A DNA stretch of 64,000 bases from Leuctra nigra (GCA_934045905.1 OW203761.1:67504626-67568625); one strand, 5' to 3'; shown: positions 23,289 through 38,309, counted from the stretch's first letter. Translations and numbers: made by a program. The notes: generated by a model not told the origin, from the letters alone.

Positions 23289-26200
23289 TTGACAACGTTA
23301 CCCTATATAGTAGATGGTGAGAGGCTTAAAAAGTGCAGAAACACTTTTTTATGTCAGACTCTCCGATTCGCCGGAATTAACTGTTCGTGTTATTCAGAAG
23401 CTGATGGGTCCACCCCCGATAGATTTTCATCCATTTTTTTGTCAATGTATATTGACCAACAATGTAGGTTAGCCTACAAAGGTAACAATGTAACGATTAA
23501 CAATGTTCCTTAGATTTTCATCATTTCCTAGGTTTTCATCCACTTTTTGTCAATGTATATTGACCAACAATGTAGGTTAGCCTACAAAGGTAACAATGTA
23601 ACAATTAACAATGTTCCTTAGATTTTCCTCATTTCCTAGGTTTTCATCCATTTTTTAGTCAATGGAGGTTAAAGCTTGTGATGAGTCAGCTACGCTCGCT
23701 TCGCTAACCTGTATTAACCTAACTTTATTATATAATAATCTGACAGGGCAGCGTCGGGCGACTCCAAGGGGGCAGAGTGGGGTTCTTTTTTATAATTTTA
23801 TTTTTAAGCCTATTTTTTTTCGAAAAGTGTTTTATTACATTTCTCGGCATAACGTTGTGTAGGCTTCAAGAAAATTCGATAAAAACAGGGGGGTGCCACT
23901 TTAGAAGTAGCTCATATTGAAAAAATTTTGTTTGTTTCCTACTTTGTGACGAATCTATTACTCTTAGAGAGCTGAAAATGATACACCATATAGATGATGG
24001 AGAGAGGCTTAAAAAGTGCAGAAACACTTTTTTCTGTCAGACGCTCCGATACGCCGCATTTCTTAGTTTATGTCCTTCAGAAGCAGAAGGGCACAATCCT
24101 GATAGGTTTTCATCAATTTTTTGTCACTGTAGGTTAGAGCTTGTTAAGGGTCAGCTACGCTCGCTTCGCTCGCTTCGCTAACCTACCCTCACCTAACTTT
24201 ATTATAAAATTATCTGACCGGGCAACGTCGGGCGACTCCAGGAGGCAGAGGGGAGATTTTTTTTTACATGTTAATGTTAAGCCTATTATTTTCGAAAAGT
24301 GTTTTATTTCATTTCTCGGCATAACGTTGTGTAGGCTTCAAGAAAATGCGATAAAAATAGGAAGGTGCCACTTTAGAAGTAGCTCATATTGATATTTTTT
24401 TATTTGTTTCCTACTTTGTGACGAATCTATTACTCTAAGAGAGTTGACAACGTTACCCTATATAGTAGATGGTGAGAGGCTTAAAAAGTGCAGAAACACT
24501 TTTTTATGTCAGACTCTCCGATTCGCCGGAATTAACTGTTCGTGTTATTCAGAAGCTGATGGGTCCACCCCCGATAGATTTTCATCCATTTTTTTGTCAA
24601 TGTATATTGACCAACAATGTAGGTTAGCCTACAAAGGTAACAATGTAACGATTAACAATTTTCCTTAGATTTTCATCATTTCCTAGGTTTTCATCCACTT
24701 TTTGTCAATGTATATTGACCAACAATGTAGGTTAGCCTACAAAGGTAACAATGTAACAATTAACAATGTTCCTTAGATTTTCCTCATTTCCTAGGTTTTC
24801 ATCCATTTTTTAGTCAATGGAGGTTAAAGCTTGTGATGAGTCAGCTACGCTCGCTTCGCTAACCTGTATTAACCTAACTTTATTATATAATAATCTGACA
24901 GGGCAGCGTCGGGCGACTCCAAGGGGGCAGAGTGGGGTTCTTTTTTATAATTTTATTTTTAAGCCTATTTTTTTTCGAAAAGTGTTTTATTACATTTCTC
25001 GGCATAACGTTGTGTAGGCTTCAAGAAAATTCGATAAAAACAGGGGGGTGCCACTTTAGAAGTAGCTCATATTGAAAAAATTTTGTTTGTTTCCTACTTT
25101 GTGACGAATCTATTACTCTTAGAGAGCTGAAAATGATACACCATATAGATGATGGAGAGAGGCTTAAAAAGTGCAGAAACACTTTTTTCTGTCAGACGCT
25201 CCGATACGCCGCATTTCTTAGTTTATGTCCTTCAGAAGCAGAAGGGCACAATCCTGATAGGTTTTCATCAATTTTTTGTCACTGTAGGATAGAGCTTGTT
25301 AAGGGTCAGCTACGCTCGCTTCGCTCGCTTCGCTAACCTACCCTCACCTAACTTTATTATAAAATTATCTGACCGGGCAACGTCGGGCGACTCCAGGAGG
25401 CAGAGGGGAGATTTTTTTTTACATGTTAATGTTAAGCCTATTATTTTCGAAAAGTGTTTTATTTCATTTCTCGGCATAACGTTGTGTAGGCTTCAAGAAA
25501 ATGCGATAAAAATAGGGGGGTGCCACTTTAGAAGTAGCTCATATTGATATTTTTTTATTTGTTTCCTACTTTGTGACGAATCTATTACTCTAAGAGAGTT
25601 GACAACGTTACCCTATATAGTAGATGGTGAGAGGCTTAAAAAGTGCAGAAACACTTTTTTATGTCAGACTCTCCGATTCGCTGGAATTAACTGTTCGTGT
25701 TATTCAGAAGCTGATGGGTCCACCCCCGATAGATTTTCATCCATTTTTTTGTCAATGTATATTGACCAACAATGTAGGTTAGCCTACAAAGGTAACAATG
25801 TAACAATTAACAATGTTCCTTAGATTTTCATCATTTCCTAGGTTTTCATCCATTTTTTTGTCAATGTATATTGACCAACAATGTAGGTTAGCCTACAAAG
25901 GTAACAATGTAACAATTAACAATGTTCCTTAGATTTTCCTCATTTCCTAGGTTTTCATCCATTTTTTAGTCAATGGAGGTTAAAGCTTGTGATGAGTCAG
26001 CTACGCTCGCTTCGCTAACCTGTATTAACCTAACTTTATTATATAATAATCTGACAGGGCAGCGTCGGGCGACTCCAAGGGGGCAGAGTGGGGTTCTTTT
26101 TTATAATTTTATTTTTAAGCCTATTTTTTTTCGAAAAGTGTTTTATTACATTTCTCGGCATAACGTTGTGTAGGCTTCAAGAAAATTCGATAAAAACAGG

Positions 26201-27909
26201 GGGGTGCCACTTTAGAAGTAGCTCATATTGAAAAAATTTTGTTTGTTTCCTACTTTGTGACGAATCTATTACTCTTAGAGAGCTGAAAATGATACACCAT
26301 ATAGATGATGGAGAGAGGCTTAAAAAGTGCAGAAACACTTTTTTCTGTCAGACGCTCCGATACGCCGCATTTCTTAGTTTATGTCCTTCAGAAGCAGAAG
26401 GGCACAATCCTGATAGGTTTTCATCAATTTTTTGTCACTGTAGGTTAGAGCTTGTTAAGGGTCAGCTACGCTCGCTTCGCTCGCTTCGCTAACCTACCCT
26501 CACCTAACTTTATTATAAAATTATCTGACCGGGCAACGTCGGGCGACTCCAGGAGGCAGAGGGGAGATTTTTTTTTACATGTTAATGTTAAGCCTATTAT
26601 TTTCGAAAAGTGTTTTATTTCATTTCTCGGCATAACGTTGTGTAGGCTTCAAGAAAATGCGATAAAAATAGGGGGGTGCCACTTTAGAAGTAGCTCATAT
26701 TGATATTTTTTTATTTGTTTCCTACTTTGTGACGAATCTATTACTCTAAGAGAGTTGACAACGTTACCCTATATAGTAGATGGTGAGAGGCTTAAAAAGT
26801 GCAGAAACACTTTTTTATGTCAGACTCTCCGATTCGCCGGAATTAACTGTTCGTGTTATTCAGAAGCTGATGGGTCCACCCCCGATAGATTTTCATCCAT
26901 TTTTTTGTCAATGTATATTGACCAACAATGTAGGTTAGCCTACAAAGGTAACAATGTAACGATTAACAATGTTCCTTAGATTTTCATCATTTCCTAGGTT
27001 TTCATCCACTTTTTGTCAATGTATATTGACCAACAATGTAGGTTAGCCTACAAAGGTAACAATGTAACAATTAACAATGTTCCTTAGATTTTCCTCATTT
27101 CCTAGGTTTTCATCCATTTTTTAGTCAATGGAGGTTAAAGCTTGTGATGAGTCAGCTACGCTCGCTTCGCTAACCTGTATTAACCTAACTTTATTATATA
27201 ATAATCTGACAGGGCAGCGTCGGGCGACTCCAAGGGGGCAGAGTGGGGTTCTTTTTTATAATTTTATTTTTAAGCCTATTTTTTTTCGAAAAGTGTTTTA
27301 TTACATTTCTCGGCATAACGTTGTGTAGGCTTCAAGAAAATTCGATAAAAACAGGGGGGTGCCACTTTAGAAGTAGCTCATATTGAAAAAATTTTGTTTG
27401 TTTCCTACTTTGTGACGAATCTATTACTCTTAGAGAGCTGAAAATGATACACCATATAGATGATGGAGAGAGGCTTAAAAAGTGCAGAAACACTTTTTTC
27501 TGTCAGACGCTCCGATACGCCGCATTTCTTAGTTTATGTCCTTCAGAAGCAGAAGGGCACAATCCTGATAGGTTTTCATCAATTTTTTGTCACTGTAGGT
27601 TAGAGCTTGTTAAGGGTCAGCTACGCTCGCTTCGCTCGCTTCGCTAACCTACCCTCACCTAACTTTATTATAAAATTATCTGACCGGGCAACGTCGGGCG
27701 ACTCCAGGAGGCAGAGGGGAGATTTTTTTTTACATGTTAATGTTAAGCCTATTATTTTCGAAAAGTGTTTTATTTCATTTCTCGGCATAACGTTGTGTAG
27801 GCTTCAAGAAAATGCGATAAAAATAGGGGGGTGCCACTTTAGAAGTAGCTCATATTGATATTTTTTTATTTGTTTCCTACTTTGTGACGAATCTATTACT
27901 CTAAGAGAG
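23289..27909 (+). repeat. Four-dimer higher-order repeat, copy 2 (Q-R-TTCGCTGG-Q)
   Basis: Dimers at 23289 (Q), 24444 (R), 25599 (TTCGCTGG type) and 26755. The first three repeat copy 1 with a 4622-bp offset; the fourth is Q rather than P, so the match ends there. Private change: TGTAGGATAGAGC near 25285-25297. Confidence 0.86.
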
Positions 27910-30221
27910 TTGACAACGTTACCCTATATAGTAGATGGTGAGAGGCTTTAAAAGTGCAGAAACACTTTTTTATGTCAGACTCTCCGATTCGCCGGAATTA
28001 ACTGTTCGTGTTATTCAGAAGCTGATGGGTCCACCCCCGATAGATTTTCATCCATTTTTTTGTCAATGTATATTGACCAACAATGTAGGTTAGCCTACAA
28101 AGGTAACAATGTAACAATTAACAATGTTCCTTAGATTTTCATCATTTCCTAGGTTTTCATCCATTTTTTTGTCAATGTATATTGACCAACAATGTAGGTT
28201 AGCCTACAAAGGTAACAATGTAACAATTAACAATGTTCCTTAGATTTTCCTCATTTCCTAGGGTTTCATCCATTTTTTAGTCAATGGAGGTTAAAGCTTG
28301 TGATGAGTCAGCTACGCTCGCTTCGCTAACCTGTATTAACCTAACTTTATTATATAATAATCTGACAGGGCAGCGTCGGGCGACTCCAAGGGGGCAGAGT
28401 GGGGTTCTTTTTTATAATTTTATTTTTAAGCCTATTTTTTTTCGAAAAGTGTTTTATTACATTTCTCGGCATAACGTTGTGTAGGCTTCAAGAAAATTCG
28501 ATAAAAACAGGGGGGTGCCACTTTAGAAATAGCTCATATTGAAAAAATTTTGTTTGTTTCCTACTTTGTGACGAATCTATTACTCTTGGAGAGCTGAAAA
28601 TGATACACCATATAGATGATGGAGAGAGGCTTAAAAAGTGCAGAAACACTTTTTTCTGTCAGACGCTCCGATACGCCGCATTTCTTAGTTTATGTCCTTC
28701 AGAAGCAGAAGGGCACAATCCTGATAGGTTTTCATCAATTTTTTGTCACTGTAGGTTAAAGCTTGTTAAGGGTCAGCTACGCTCGCTTCGCTCGCTTCGC
28801 TAACCTACCCTCACCTAACTTTATTATAAAATTATCTGACCGGGCAACGTCGGGCGACTCTAGGAGGCAGAGGGGAGATTTTTTTTTACATGTTAATGTT
28901 AAGCCTATTATTTTCGAAAAGTGTTTTATTTCATTTCTCGGCATAACGTTGTGTAGGCTTCAAGAAAATGCGATAAAAATAGGGGGGTGCCACTTTAGAA
29001 GTAGCTCATATTGATATTTTTTTATTTGTTTCCTACTTTGTGACGAATCTATTACTCTAAGAGAGTTGACAACGTTACCCTATATAGTAGATGGTGAAAG
29101 GCTTAAAAAGTGCAGAAACACTTTTTTATGTCAGACTCTCCGATTCGCCGGAATTAACTGTTCGTGTTATTCAGAAGCTGATGGGTCCACCCCCGATAGA
29201 TTTTCATCCATTTTTTTGTCAATGTATATTGACCAACAATGTAGGTTAGCCTACAAAGGTAACAATGTAACAATTAACAATGTTCCTTAGATTTTCATCA
29301 TTTCCTAGGTTTTCATCCATTTTTTTGTCAATGTATATTGACCAACAATGTAGGTTAGCCTACAAAGGTAACTATGTAACAATTAACAATGTTCCTTAGA
29401 TTTTCCTCATTTCCTAGGTTTTCATCCATTTTTTAGTCAATGGAGGTTAAAGCTTGTGATGAGTCAGCTACGCTCGCTTCGCTAACCTGTATTAACCTAA
29501 CTTTATTATATAATAATCTGACAGGGCAGCGTCGGGCGACTCCAAGGGGGCAGAGTGGGGTTCTTTTTTATAATTTTATTTTTAAGCCTATTTTTTTTCG
29601 AAAAGTGTTTTATTACATTTCTCGGCATAACGTTGTGTAGGCTTCAAGAAAATTCGATAAAAACAGGGGGGTGCCACTTTAGAAGTAGCTCATATTGAAA
29701 AAATTTTGTTTGTTTCCTACTTTGTGACGAATCTATTACTCTTAGAGAGCTGAAAATGATACACCATATAGATGATGGAGAGAGGCTTAAAAAGTGCAGA
29801 AACACTTTTTTCTGTCAGACGCTCCGATACGCCGCATTTCTTAGTTTATGTCCTTCAGAAGCAGAAGGGCACAATCCTGATAGGTTTTCATCAATTTTTT
29901 GTCACTGTAGGTTAGAGCTTGTTAAGGGTCAGCTACGCTCGCTTCGCTCGCTTCGCTAACCTACCCTCACCTAACTTTATTATAAAATTATCTGACCGGG
30001 CAACGTCGGGCGACTCCAGGAGGCAGAGGGGAGATTTTTTTTTACATGTTAATGTTAAGCCTATTATTTTCGAAAAGTGTTTTATTTCATTTCTCGGCAT
30101 AACGTTGTGTAGGCTTCAAGAAAATGCGATAAAAATAGGGGGGTGCCACTTTAGAAGTAGCTCATATTGATATTTTTTTATTTGTTTCCTACTTTGTGAC
30201 GAATCTATTACTCTAAGAGAG
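27910..30221 (+). repeat. Dimers 25-26 (S, then GGTGAAAGG type)
   Basis: Dimer 25 (27910) carries all S marks. Dimer 26 (29066) has GGTGAAAGG and AACTATGTAAC like dimers 13 and 15, but lacks their TTTTATGTTTAAG, TTTTCAAAAG and CATGTAG changes. The pair therefore matches 12889-14350 and departs from it before 14567, marking a past recombination or conversion endpoint. Confidence 0.86.
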
Positions 30222-33200
30222 TTGACAACGTTACCCTATATAGTAGATGGTGAGAGGCTTAAAAAGTGCAGAAACACTTTTTTATGTCAGACTCTCCGAT
30301 TCGCCGGAATTAACTGTTCGTGTTATTCAGAAGCTGATGGGTCCACCCCCGATAGATTTTCATCCATTTTTTTGTCAATGTATATTGACCAACAATGTAG
30401 GTTAGCCTACAAAGGTAACAATGTAACGATTAACAATGTTCCTTAGATTTTCATCATTTCCTAGGTTTTCATCCACTTTTTGTCAATGTATATTGACCAA
30501 CAATGTAGGTTAGCCTACAAAGGTAACAATGTAACAATTAACAATGTTCCTTAGATTTTCCTCATTTCCTAGGTTTTCATCCATTTTTTAGTCAATGGAG
30601 GTTAAAGCTTGTGATGAGTCAGCTACGCTCGCTTCGCTAACCTGTATTAACCTAACTTTATTATATAATAATCTGACAGGGCAGCGTCGGGCGACTCCAA
30701 GGGGGCAGAGTGGGGTTCTTTTTTATAATTTTATTTTTAAGCCTATTTTTTTTCGAAAAGTGTTTTATTACATTTCTCGGCATAACGTTGTGTAGGCTTC
30801 AAGAAAATTCGATAAAAACAGGGGGGTGCCACTTTAGAAGTAGCTCATATTGAAAAAATTTTGTTTGTTTCCTACTTTGTGACGAATCTATTACTCTTAG
30901 AGAGCTGAAAATGATACACCATATAGATGATGGAGAGAGGCTTAAAAAGTGCAGAAACACTTTTTTCTGTCAGACGCTCCGATACGCCGCATTTCTTAGT
31001 TTATGTCCTTCAGAAGCAGAAGGGCACAATCCTGATAGGTTTTCATCAATTTTTTGTCACTGTAGGTTAGAGCTTGTTAAGGGTCAGCTACGCTCGCTTC
31101 GCTCGCTTCGCTAACCTACCCTCACCTAACTTTATTATAAAATTATCTGACCGGGCAACGTCGGGCGACTCCAGGAGGCAGAGGGGAGATTTTTTTTTAC
31201 ATGTTAATGTTAAGCCTATTATTTTCGAAAAGTGTTTTATTTCATTTCTCGGCATAACGTTGTGTAGGCTTCAAGAAAATGCGATAAAAATAGGAAGGTG
31301 CCACTTTAGAAGTAGCTCATATTGATATTTTTTTATTTGTTTCCTACTTTGTGACGAATCTATTACTCTAAGAGAGTTGACAACGTTACCCTATATAGTA
31401 GATGGTGAGAGGCTTAAAAAGTGCAGAAACACTTTTTTATGTCAGACTCTCCGATTCGCCGGAATTAACTGTTCGTGTTATTCAGAAGCTGATGGGTCCA
31501 CCCCCGATAGATTTTCATCCATTTTTTTGTCAATGTATATTGACCAACAATGTAGGTTAGCCTACAAAGGTAACAATGTAACGATTAACAATTTTCCTTA
31601 GATTTTCATCATTTCCTAGGTTTTCATCCACTTTTTGTCAATGTATATTGACCAACAATGTAGGTTAGCCTACAAAGGTAACAATGTAACAATTAACAAT
31701 GTTCCTTAGATTTTCCTCATTTCCTAGGTTTTCATCCATTTTTTAGTCAATGGAGGTTAAAGCTTGTGATGAGTCAGCTACGCTCGCTTCGCTAACCTGT
31801 ATTAACCTAACTTTATTATATAATAATCTGACAGGGCAGCGTCGGGCGACTCCAAGGGGGCAGAGTGGGGTTCTTTTTTATAATTTTATTTTTAAGCCTA
31901 TTTTTTTTCGAAAAGTGTTTTATTACATTTCTCGGCATAACGTTGTGTAGGCTTCAAGAAAATTCGATAAAAACAGGGGGGTGCCACTTTAGAAGTAGCT
32001 CATATTGAAAAAATTTTGTTTGTTTCCTACTTTGTGACGAATCTATTACTCTTAGAGAGCTGAAAATGATACACCATATAGATGATGGAGAGAGGCTTAA
32101 AAAGTGCAGAAACACTTTTTTCTGTCAGACGCTCCGATACGCCGCATTTCTTAGTTTATGTCCTTCAGAAGCAGAAGGGCACAATCCTGATAGGTTTTCA
32201 TCAATTTTTTGTCACTGTAGGTTAGAGCTTGTTAAGGGTCAGCTACGCTCGCTTCGCTCGCTTCGCTAACCTACCCTCACCTAACTTTATTATAAAATTA
32301 TCTGACCGGGCAACGTCGGGCGACTCCAGGAGGCAGAGGGGAGATTTTTTTTTACATGTTAATGTTAAGCCTATTATTTTCGAAAAGTGTTTTATTTCAT
32401 TTCTCGGCATAACGTTGTGTAGGCTTCAAGAAAATGCGATAAAAATAGGGGGGTGCCACTTTAGAAGTAGCTCATATTGATATTTTTTTATTTGTTTCCT
32501 ACTTTGTGACGAATCTATTACTCTAAGAGAGTTGACAACGTTACCCTATATAGTAGATGGTGAGAGGCTTTAAAAGTGCAGAAACACTTTTTTATGTCAG
32601 ACTCTCCGATTCGCCGGAATTAACTGTTCGTGTTATTCAGAAGCTGATGGGTCCACCCCCGATAGATTTTCATCCATTTTTTTGTCAATGTATATTGACC
32701 AACAATGTAGGTTAGCCTACAAAGGTAACAATGTAACAATTAACAATGTTCCTTAGATTTTCATCATTTCCTAGGTTTTCATCCATTTTTTTGTCAATGT
32801 ATATTGACCAACAATGTAGGTTAGCCTACAAAGGTAACAATGTAACAATTAACAATGTTCCTTAGATTTTCCTCATTTCCTAGGGTTTCATCCATTTTTT
32901 AGTCAATGGAGGTTAAAGCTTGTGATGAGTCAGCTACGCTCGCTTCGCTAACCTGTATTAACCTAACTTTATTATATAATAATCTGACAGGGCAGCGTCG
33001 GGCGACTCCAAGGGGGCAGAGTGGGGTTCTTTTTTATAATTTTATTTTTAAGCCTATTTTTTTTCGAAAAGTGTTTTATTACATTTCTCGGCATAACGTT
33101 GTGTAGGCTTCAAGAAAATTCGATAAAAACAGGGGGGTGCCACTTTAGAAATAGCTCATATTGAAAAAATTTTGTTTGTTTCCTACTTTGTGACGAATCT

Positions 33201-34843
33201 ATTACTCTTGGAGAGCTGAAAATGATACACCATATAGATGATGGAGAGAGGCTTAAAAAGTGCAGAAACACTTTTTTCTGTCAGACGCTCCGATACGCCG
33301 CATTTCTTAGTTTATGTCCTTCAGAAGCAGAAGGGCACAATCCTGATAGGTTTTCATCAATTTTTTGTCACTGTAGGTTAAAGCTTGTTAAGGGTCAGCT
33401 ACGCTCGCTTCGCTCGCTTCGCTAACCTACCCTCACCTAACTTTATTATAAAATTATCTGACCGGGCAACGTCGGGCGACTCTAGGAGGCAGAGGGGAGA
33501 TTTTTTTTTACATGTTAATGTTAAGCCTATTATTTTCGAAAAGTGTTTTATTTCATTTCTCGGCATAACGTTGTGTAGGCTTCAAGAAAATGCGATAAAA
33601 ATAGGGGGGTGCCACTTTAGAAGTAGCTCATATTGATATTTTTTTATTTGTTTCCTACTTTGTGACGAATCTATTACTCTAAGAGAGTTGACAACGTTAC
33701 CCTATATAGTAGATGGTGAGAGGCTTTAAAAGTGCAGAAACACTTTTTTATGTCAGACTCTCCGATTCGCCGGAATTAACTGTTCGTGTTATTCAGAAGC
33801 TGATGGGTCCACCCCCGATAGATTTTCATCCATTTTTTTGTCAATGTATATTGACCAACAATGTAGGTTAGCCTACAAAGGTAACAATGTAACAATTAAC
33901 AATGTTCCTTAGATTTTCATCATTTCCTAGGTTTTCATCCATTTTTTTGTCAATGTATATTGACCAACAATGTAGGTTAGCCTACAAAGGTAACAATGTA
34001 ACAATTAACAATGTTCCTTAGATTTTCCTCATTTCCTAGGGTTTCATCCATTTTTTAGTCAATGGAGGTTAAAGCTTGTGATGAGTCAGCTACGCTCGCT
34101 TCGCTAACCTGTATTAACCTAACTTTATTATATAATAATCTGACAGGGCAGCGTCGGGCGACTCCAAGGGGGCAGAGTGGGGTTCTTTTTTATAATTTTA
34201 TTTTTAAGCCTATTTTTTTTCGAAAAGTGTTTTATTACATTTCTCGGCATAACGTTGTGTAGGCTTCAAGAAAATTCGATAAAAACAGGGGGGTGCCACT
34301 TTAGAAGTAGCTCATATTGAAAAAATTTTGTTTGTTTCCTACTTTGTGACGAATCTATTACTCTTGGAGAGCTGAAAATGATACACCATATAGATGATGG
34401 AGAGAGGCTTAAAAAGTGCAGAAACACTTTTTTCTGTCAGACGCTCCGATACGCCGCATTTCTTAGTTTATGTCCTTCAGAAGCAGAAGGGCACAATCCT
34501 GATAGGTTTTCATCAATTTTTTGTCACTGTAGGTTAAAGCTTGTTAAGGGTCAGCTACGCTCGCTTCGCTCGCTTCGCTAACCTACCCTCACCTAACTTT
34601 ATTATAAAATTATCTGACCGGGCAACGTCGGGCGACTCTAGGAGGCAGAGGGGAGATTTTTTTTTACATGTTAATGTTAAGCCTATTATTTTCGAAAAGT
34701 GTTTTATTTCATTTCTCGGCATAACGTTGTGTAGGCTTCAAGAAAATGCGATAAAAATAGGGGGGTGCCACTTTAGAAGTAGCTCATATTGATATTTTTT
34801 TATTTGTTTCCTACTTTGTGACGAATCTATTACTCTAAGAGAG
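30222..34843 (+). repeat. Dimers 27-30 (Q-R-S-S)
   Basis: Q at 30222, R at 31377, then two S units in a row at 32532 and 33688. The second S unit has lost the AGAAATAGC mark (AGAAGTAGC near 34314) but keeps the other five, so the two are not simply identical duplicates. Confidence 0.86.
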
Positions 34844-37800
34844 TTGACAACGTTACCCTATATAGTAGATGGTGAGAGGCTTAAAAAGTGCAGAAACACT
34901 TTTTTATGTCAGACTCTCCGATTCGCCGGAATTAACTGTTCGTGTTATTCAGAAGCTGATGGGTCCACCCCCGATAGATTTTCATCCATTTTTTTGTCAA
35001 TGTATATTGACCAACAATGTAGGTTAGCCTACAAAGGTAACAATGTAACGATTAACAATGTTCCTTAGATTTTCATCATTTCCTAGGTTTTCATCCACTT
35101 TTTGTCAATGTATATTGACCAACAATGTAGGTTAGCCTACAAAGGTAACAATGTAACAATTAACAATGTTCCTTAGATTTTCCTCATTTCCTAGGTTTTC
35201 ATCCATTTTTTAGTCAATGGAGGTTAAAGCTTGTGATGAGTCAGCTACGCTCGCTTCGCTAACCTGTATTAACCTAACTTTATTATATAATAATCTGACA
35301 GGGCAGCGTCGGGCGACTCCAAGGGGGCAGAGTGGGGTTCTTTTTTATAATTTTATTTTTAAGCCTATTTTTTTTCGAAAAGTGTTTTATTACATTTCTC
35401 GGCATAACGTTGTGTAGGCTTCAAGAAAATTCGATAAAAACAGGGGGGTGCCACTTTAGAAGTAGCTCATATTGAAAAAATTTTGTTTGTTTCCTACTTT
35501 GTGACGAATCTATTACTCTTAGAGAGCTGAAAATGATACACCATATAGATGATGGAGAGAGGCTTAAAAAGTGCAGAAACACTTTTTTCTGTCAGACGCT
35601 CCGATACGCCGCATTTCTTAGTTTATGTCCTTCAGAAGCAGAAGGGCACAATCCTGATAGGTTTTCATCAATTTTTTGTCACTGTAGGTTAGAGCTTGTT
35701 AAGGGTCAGCTACGCTCGCTTCGCTCGCTTCGCTAACCTACCCTCACCTAACTTTATTATAAAATTATCTGACCGGGCAACGTCGGGCGACTCCAGGAGG
35801 CAGAGGGGAGATTTTTTTTTACATGTTAATGTTAAGCCTATTATTTTCGAAAAGTGTTTTATTTCATTTCTCGGCATAACGTTGTGTAGGCTTCAAGAAA
35901 ATGCGATAAAAATAGGAAGGTGCCACTTTAGAAGTAGCTCATATTGATATTTTTTTATTTGTTTCCTACTTTGTGACGAATCTATTACTCTAAGAGAGTT
36001 GACAACGTTACCCTATATAGTAGATGGTGAGAGGCTTAAAAAGTGCAGAAACACTTTTTTATGTCAGACTCTCCGATTCGCCGGAATTAACTGTTCGTGT
36101 TATTCAGAAGCTGATGGGTCCACCCCCGATAGATTTTCATCCATTTTTTTGTCAATGTATATTGACCAACAATGTAGGTTAGCCTACAAAGGTAACAATG
36201 TAACGATTAACAATTTTCCTTAGATTTTCATCATTTCCTAGGTTTTCATCCACTTTTTGTCAATGTATATTGACCAACAATGTAGGTTAGCCTACAAAGG
36301 TAACAATGTAACAATTAACAATGTTCCTTAGATTTTCCTCATTTCCTAGGTTTTCATCCATTTTTTAGTCAATGGAGGTTAAAGCTTGTGATGAGTCAGC
36401 TACGCTCGCTTCGCTAACCTGTATTAACCTAACTTTATTATATAATAATCTGACAGGGCAGCGTCGGGCGACTCCAAGGGGGCAGAGTGGGGTTCTTTTT
36501 TATAATTTTATTTTTAAGCCTATTTTTTTTCGAAAAGTGTTTTATTACATTTCTCGGCATAACGTTGTGTAGGCTTCAAGAAAATTCGATAAAAACAGGG
36601 GGGTGCCACTTTAGAAGTAGCTCATATTGAAAAAATTTTGTTTGTTTCCTACTTTGTGACGAATCTATTACTCTTAGAGAGCTGAAAATGATACACCATA
36701 TAGATGATGGAGAGAGGCTTAAAAAGTGCAGAAACACTTTTTTCTGTCAGACGCTCCGATACGCCGCATTTCTTAGTTTATGTCCTTCAGAAGCAGAAGG
36801 GCACAATCCTGATAGGTTTTCATCAATTTTTTGTCACTGTAGGTTAGAGCTTGTTAAGGGTCAGCTACGCTCGCTTCGCTCGCTTCGCTAACCTACCCTC
36901 ACCTAACTTTATTATAAAATTATCTGACCGGGCAACGTCGGGCGACTCCAGGAGGCAGAGGGGAGATTTTTTTTTACATGTTAATGTTAAGCCTATTATT
37001 TTCGAAAAGTGTTTTATTTCATTTCTCGGCATAACGTTGTGTAGGCTTCAAGAAAATGCGATAAAAATAGGGGGGTGCCACTTTAGAAGTAGCTCATATT
37101 GATATTTTTTTATTTGTTTCCTACTTTGTGACGAATCTATTACTCTAAGAGAGTTGACAACGTTACCCTATATAGTAGATGGTGAGAGGCTTAAAAAGTG
37201 CAGAAACACTTTTTTATGTCAGACTCTCCGATTCGCCGGAATTAACTGTTCGTGTTATTCAGAAGCTGATGGGTCCACCCCCGATAGATTTTCATCCATT
37301 TTTTTGTCAATGTATATTGACCAACAATGTAGGTTAGCCTACAAAGGTAACAATGTAACAATTAACAATGTTCCTTAGATTTTCATCATTTCCTAGGTTT
37401 TCATCCATTTTTTTGTCAATGTATATTGACCAACAATGTAGGTTAGCCTACAAAGGTAACAATGTAACAATTAACAATGTTCCTTAGATTTTCCTCATTT
37501 CCTAGGTTTTCATCCATTTTTTAGTCAATGGAGGTTAAAGCTTGTGATGAGTCAGCTACGCTCGCTTCGCTAACCTGTATTAACCTAACTTTATTATATA
37601 ATAATCTGACAGGGCAGCGTCGGGCGACTCCAAGGGGGCAGAGTGGGGTTCTTTTTTATAATTTTATTTTTAAGCCTATTTTTTTTCGAAAAGTGTTTTA
37701 TTACATTTCTCGGCATAACGTTGTGTAGGCTTCAAGAAAATTCGATAAAAACAGGGGGGTGCCACTTTAGAAGTAGCTCATATTGAAAAAATTTTGTTTG

Positions 37801-38309
37801 TTTCCTACTTTGTGACGAATCTATTACTCTTAGAGAGCTGAAAATGATACACCATATAGATGATGGAGAGAGGCTTAAAAAGTGCATTAACACTTTTTTC
37901 TGTCAGACGCTCCGATACGCCGCATTTCTTAGTTTATGTCCTTCAGAAGCAGAAGGGCACAATCCTGATAGGTTTTCATCAATTTTTTGTCACTGTAGGT
38001 TAGAGCTTGTTAAGGGTCAGCTACGCTCGCTTCGCTCGCTTCGCTAACCTACCCTCACCTAACTTTATTATAAAATTATCTGACCGGGCAACGTCGGGCG
38101 ACTCCAGGAGGCAGAGGGGAGATTTTTTTTTACATGTTAATGTTAAGCCTATTATTTTCGAAAAGTGTTTTATTTCATTTCTCGGCATAACGTTGTGTAG
38201 GCTTCAAGAAAATGCGATAAAAATAGGGGGGTGCCACTTTAGAAGTAGCTCATATTGATATTTTTTTATTTGTTTCCTACTTTGTGACGAATCTATTACT
38301 CTAAGAGAG
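34844..38309 (+). repeat. Q-R-P trimer higher-order repeat, 3466 bp (leftmost copy)
   Basis: Q (34844), R (35999), P (37154). This is the first copy of the trimer that dominates the right half. The P unit has the hairpin loop CATTAA in B (near 37885), a change otherwise seen only in the P unit near 52440. Confidence 0.9.
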
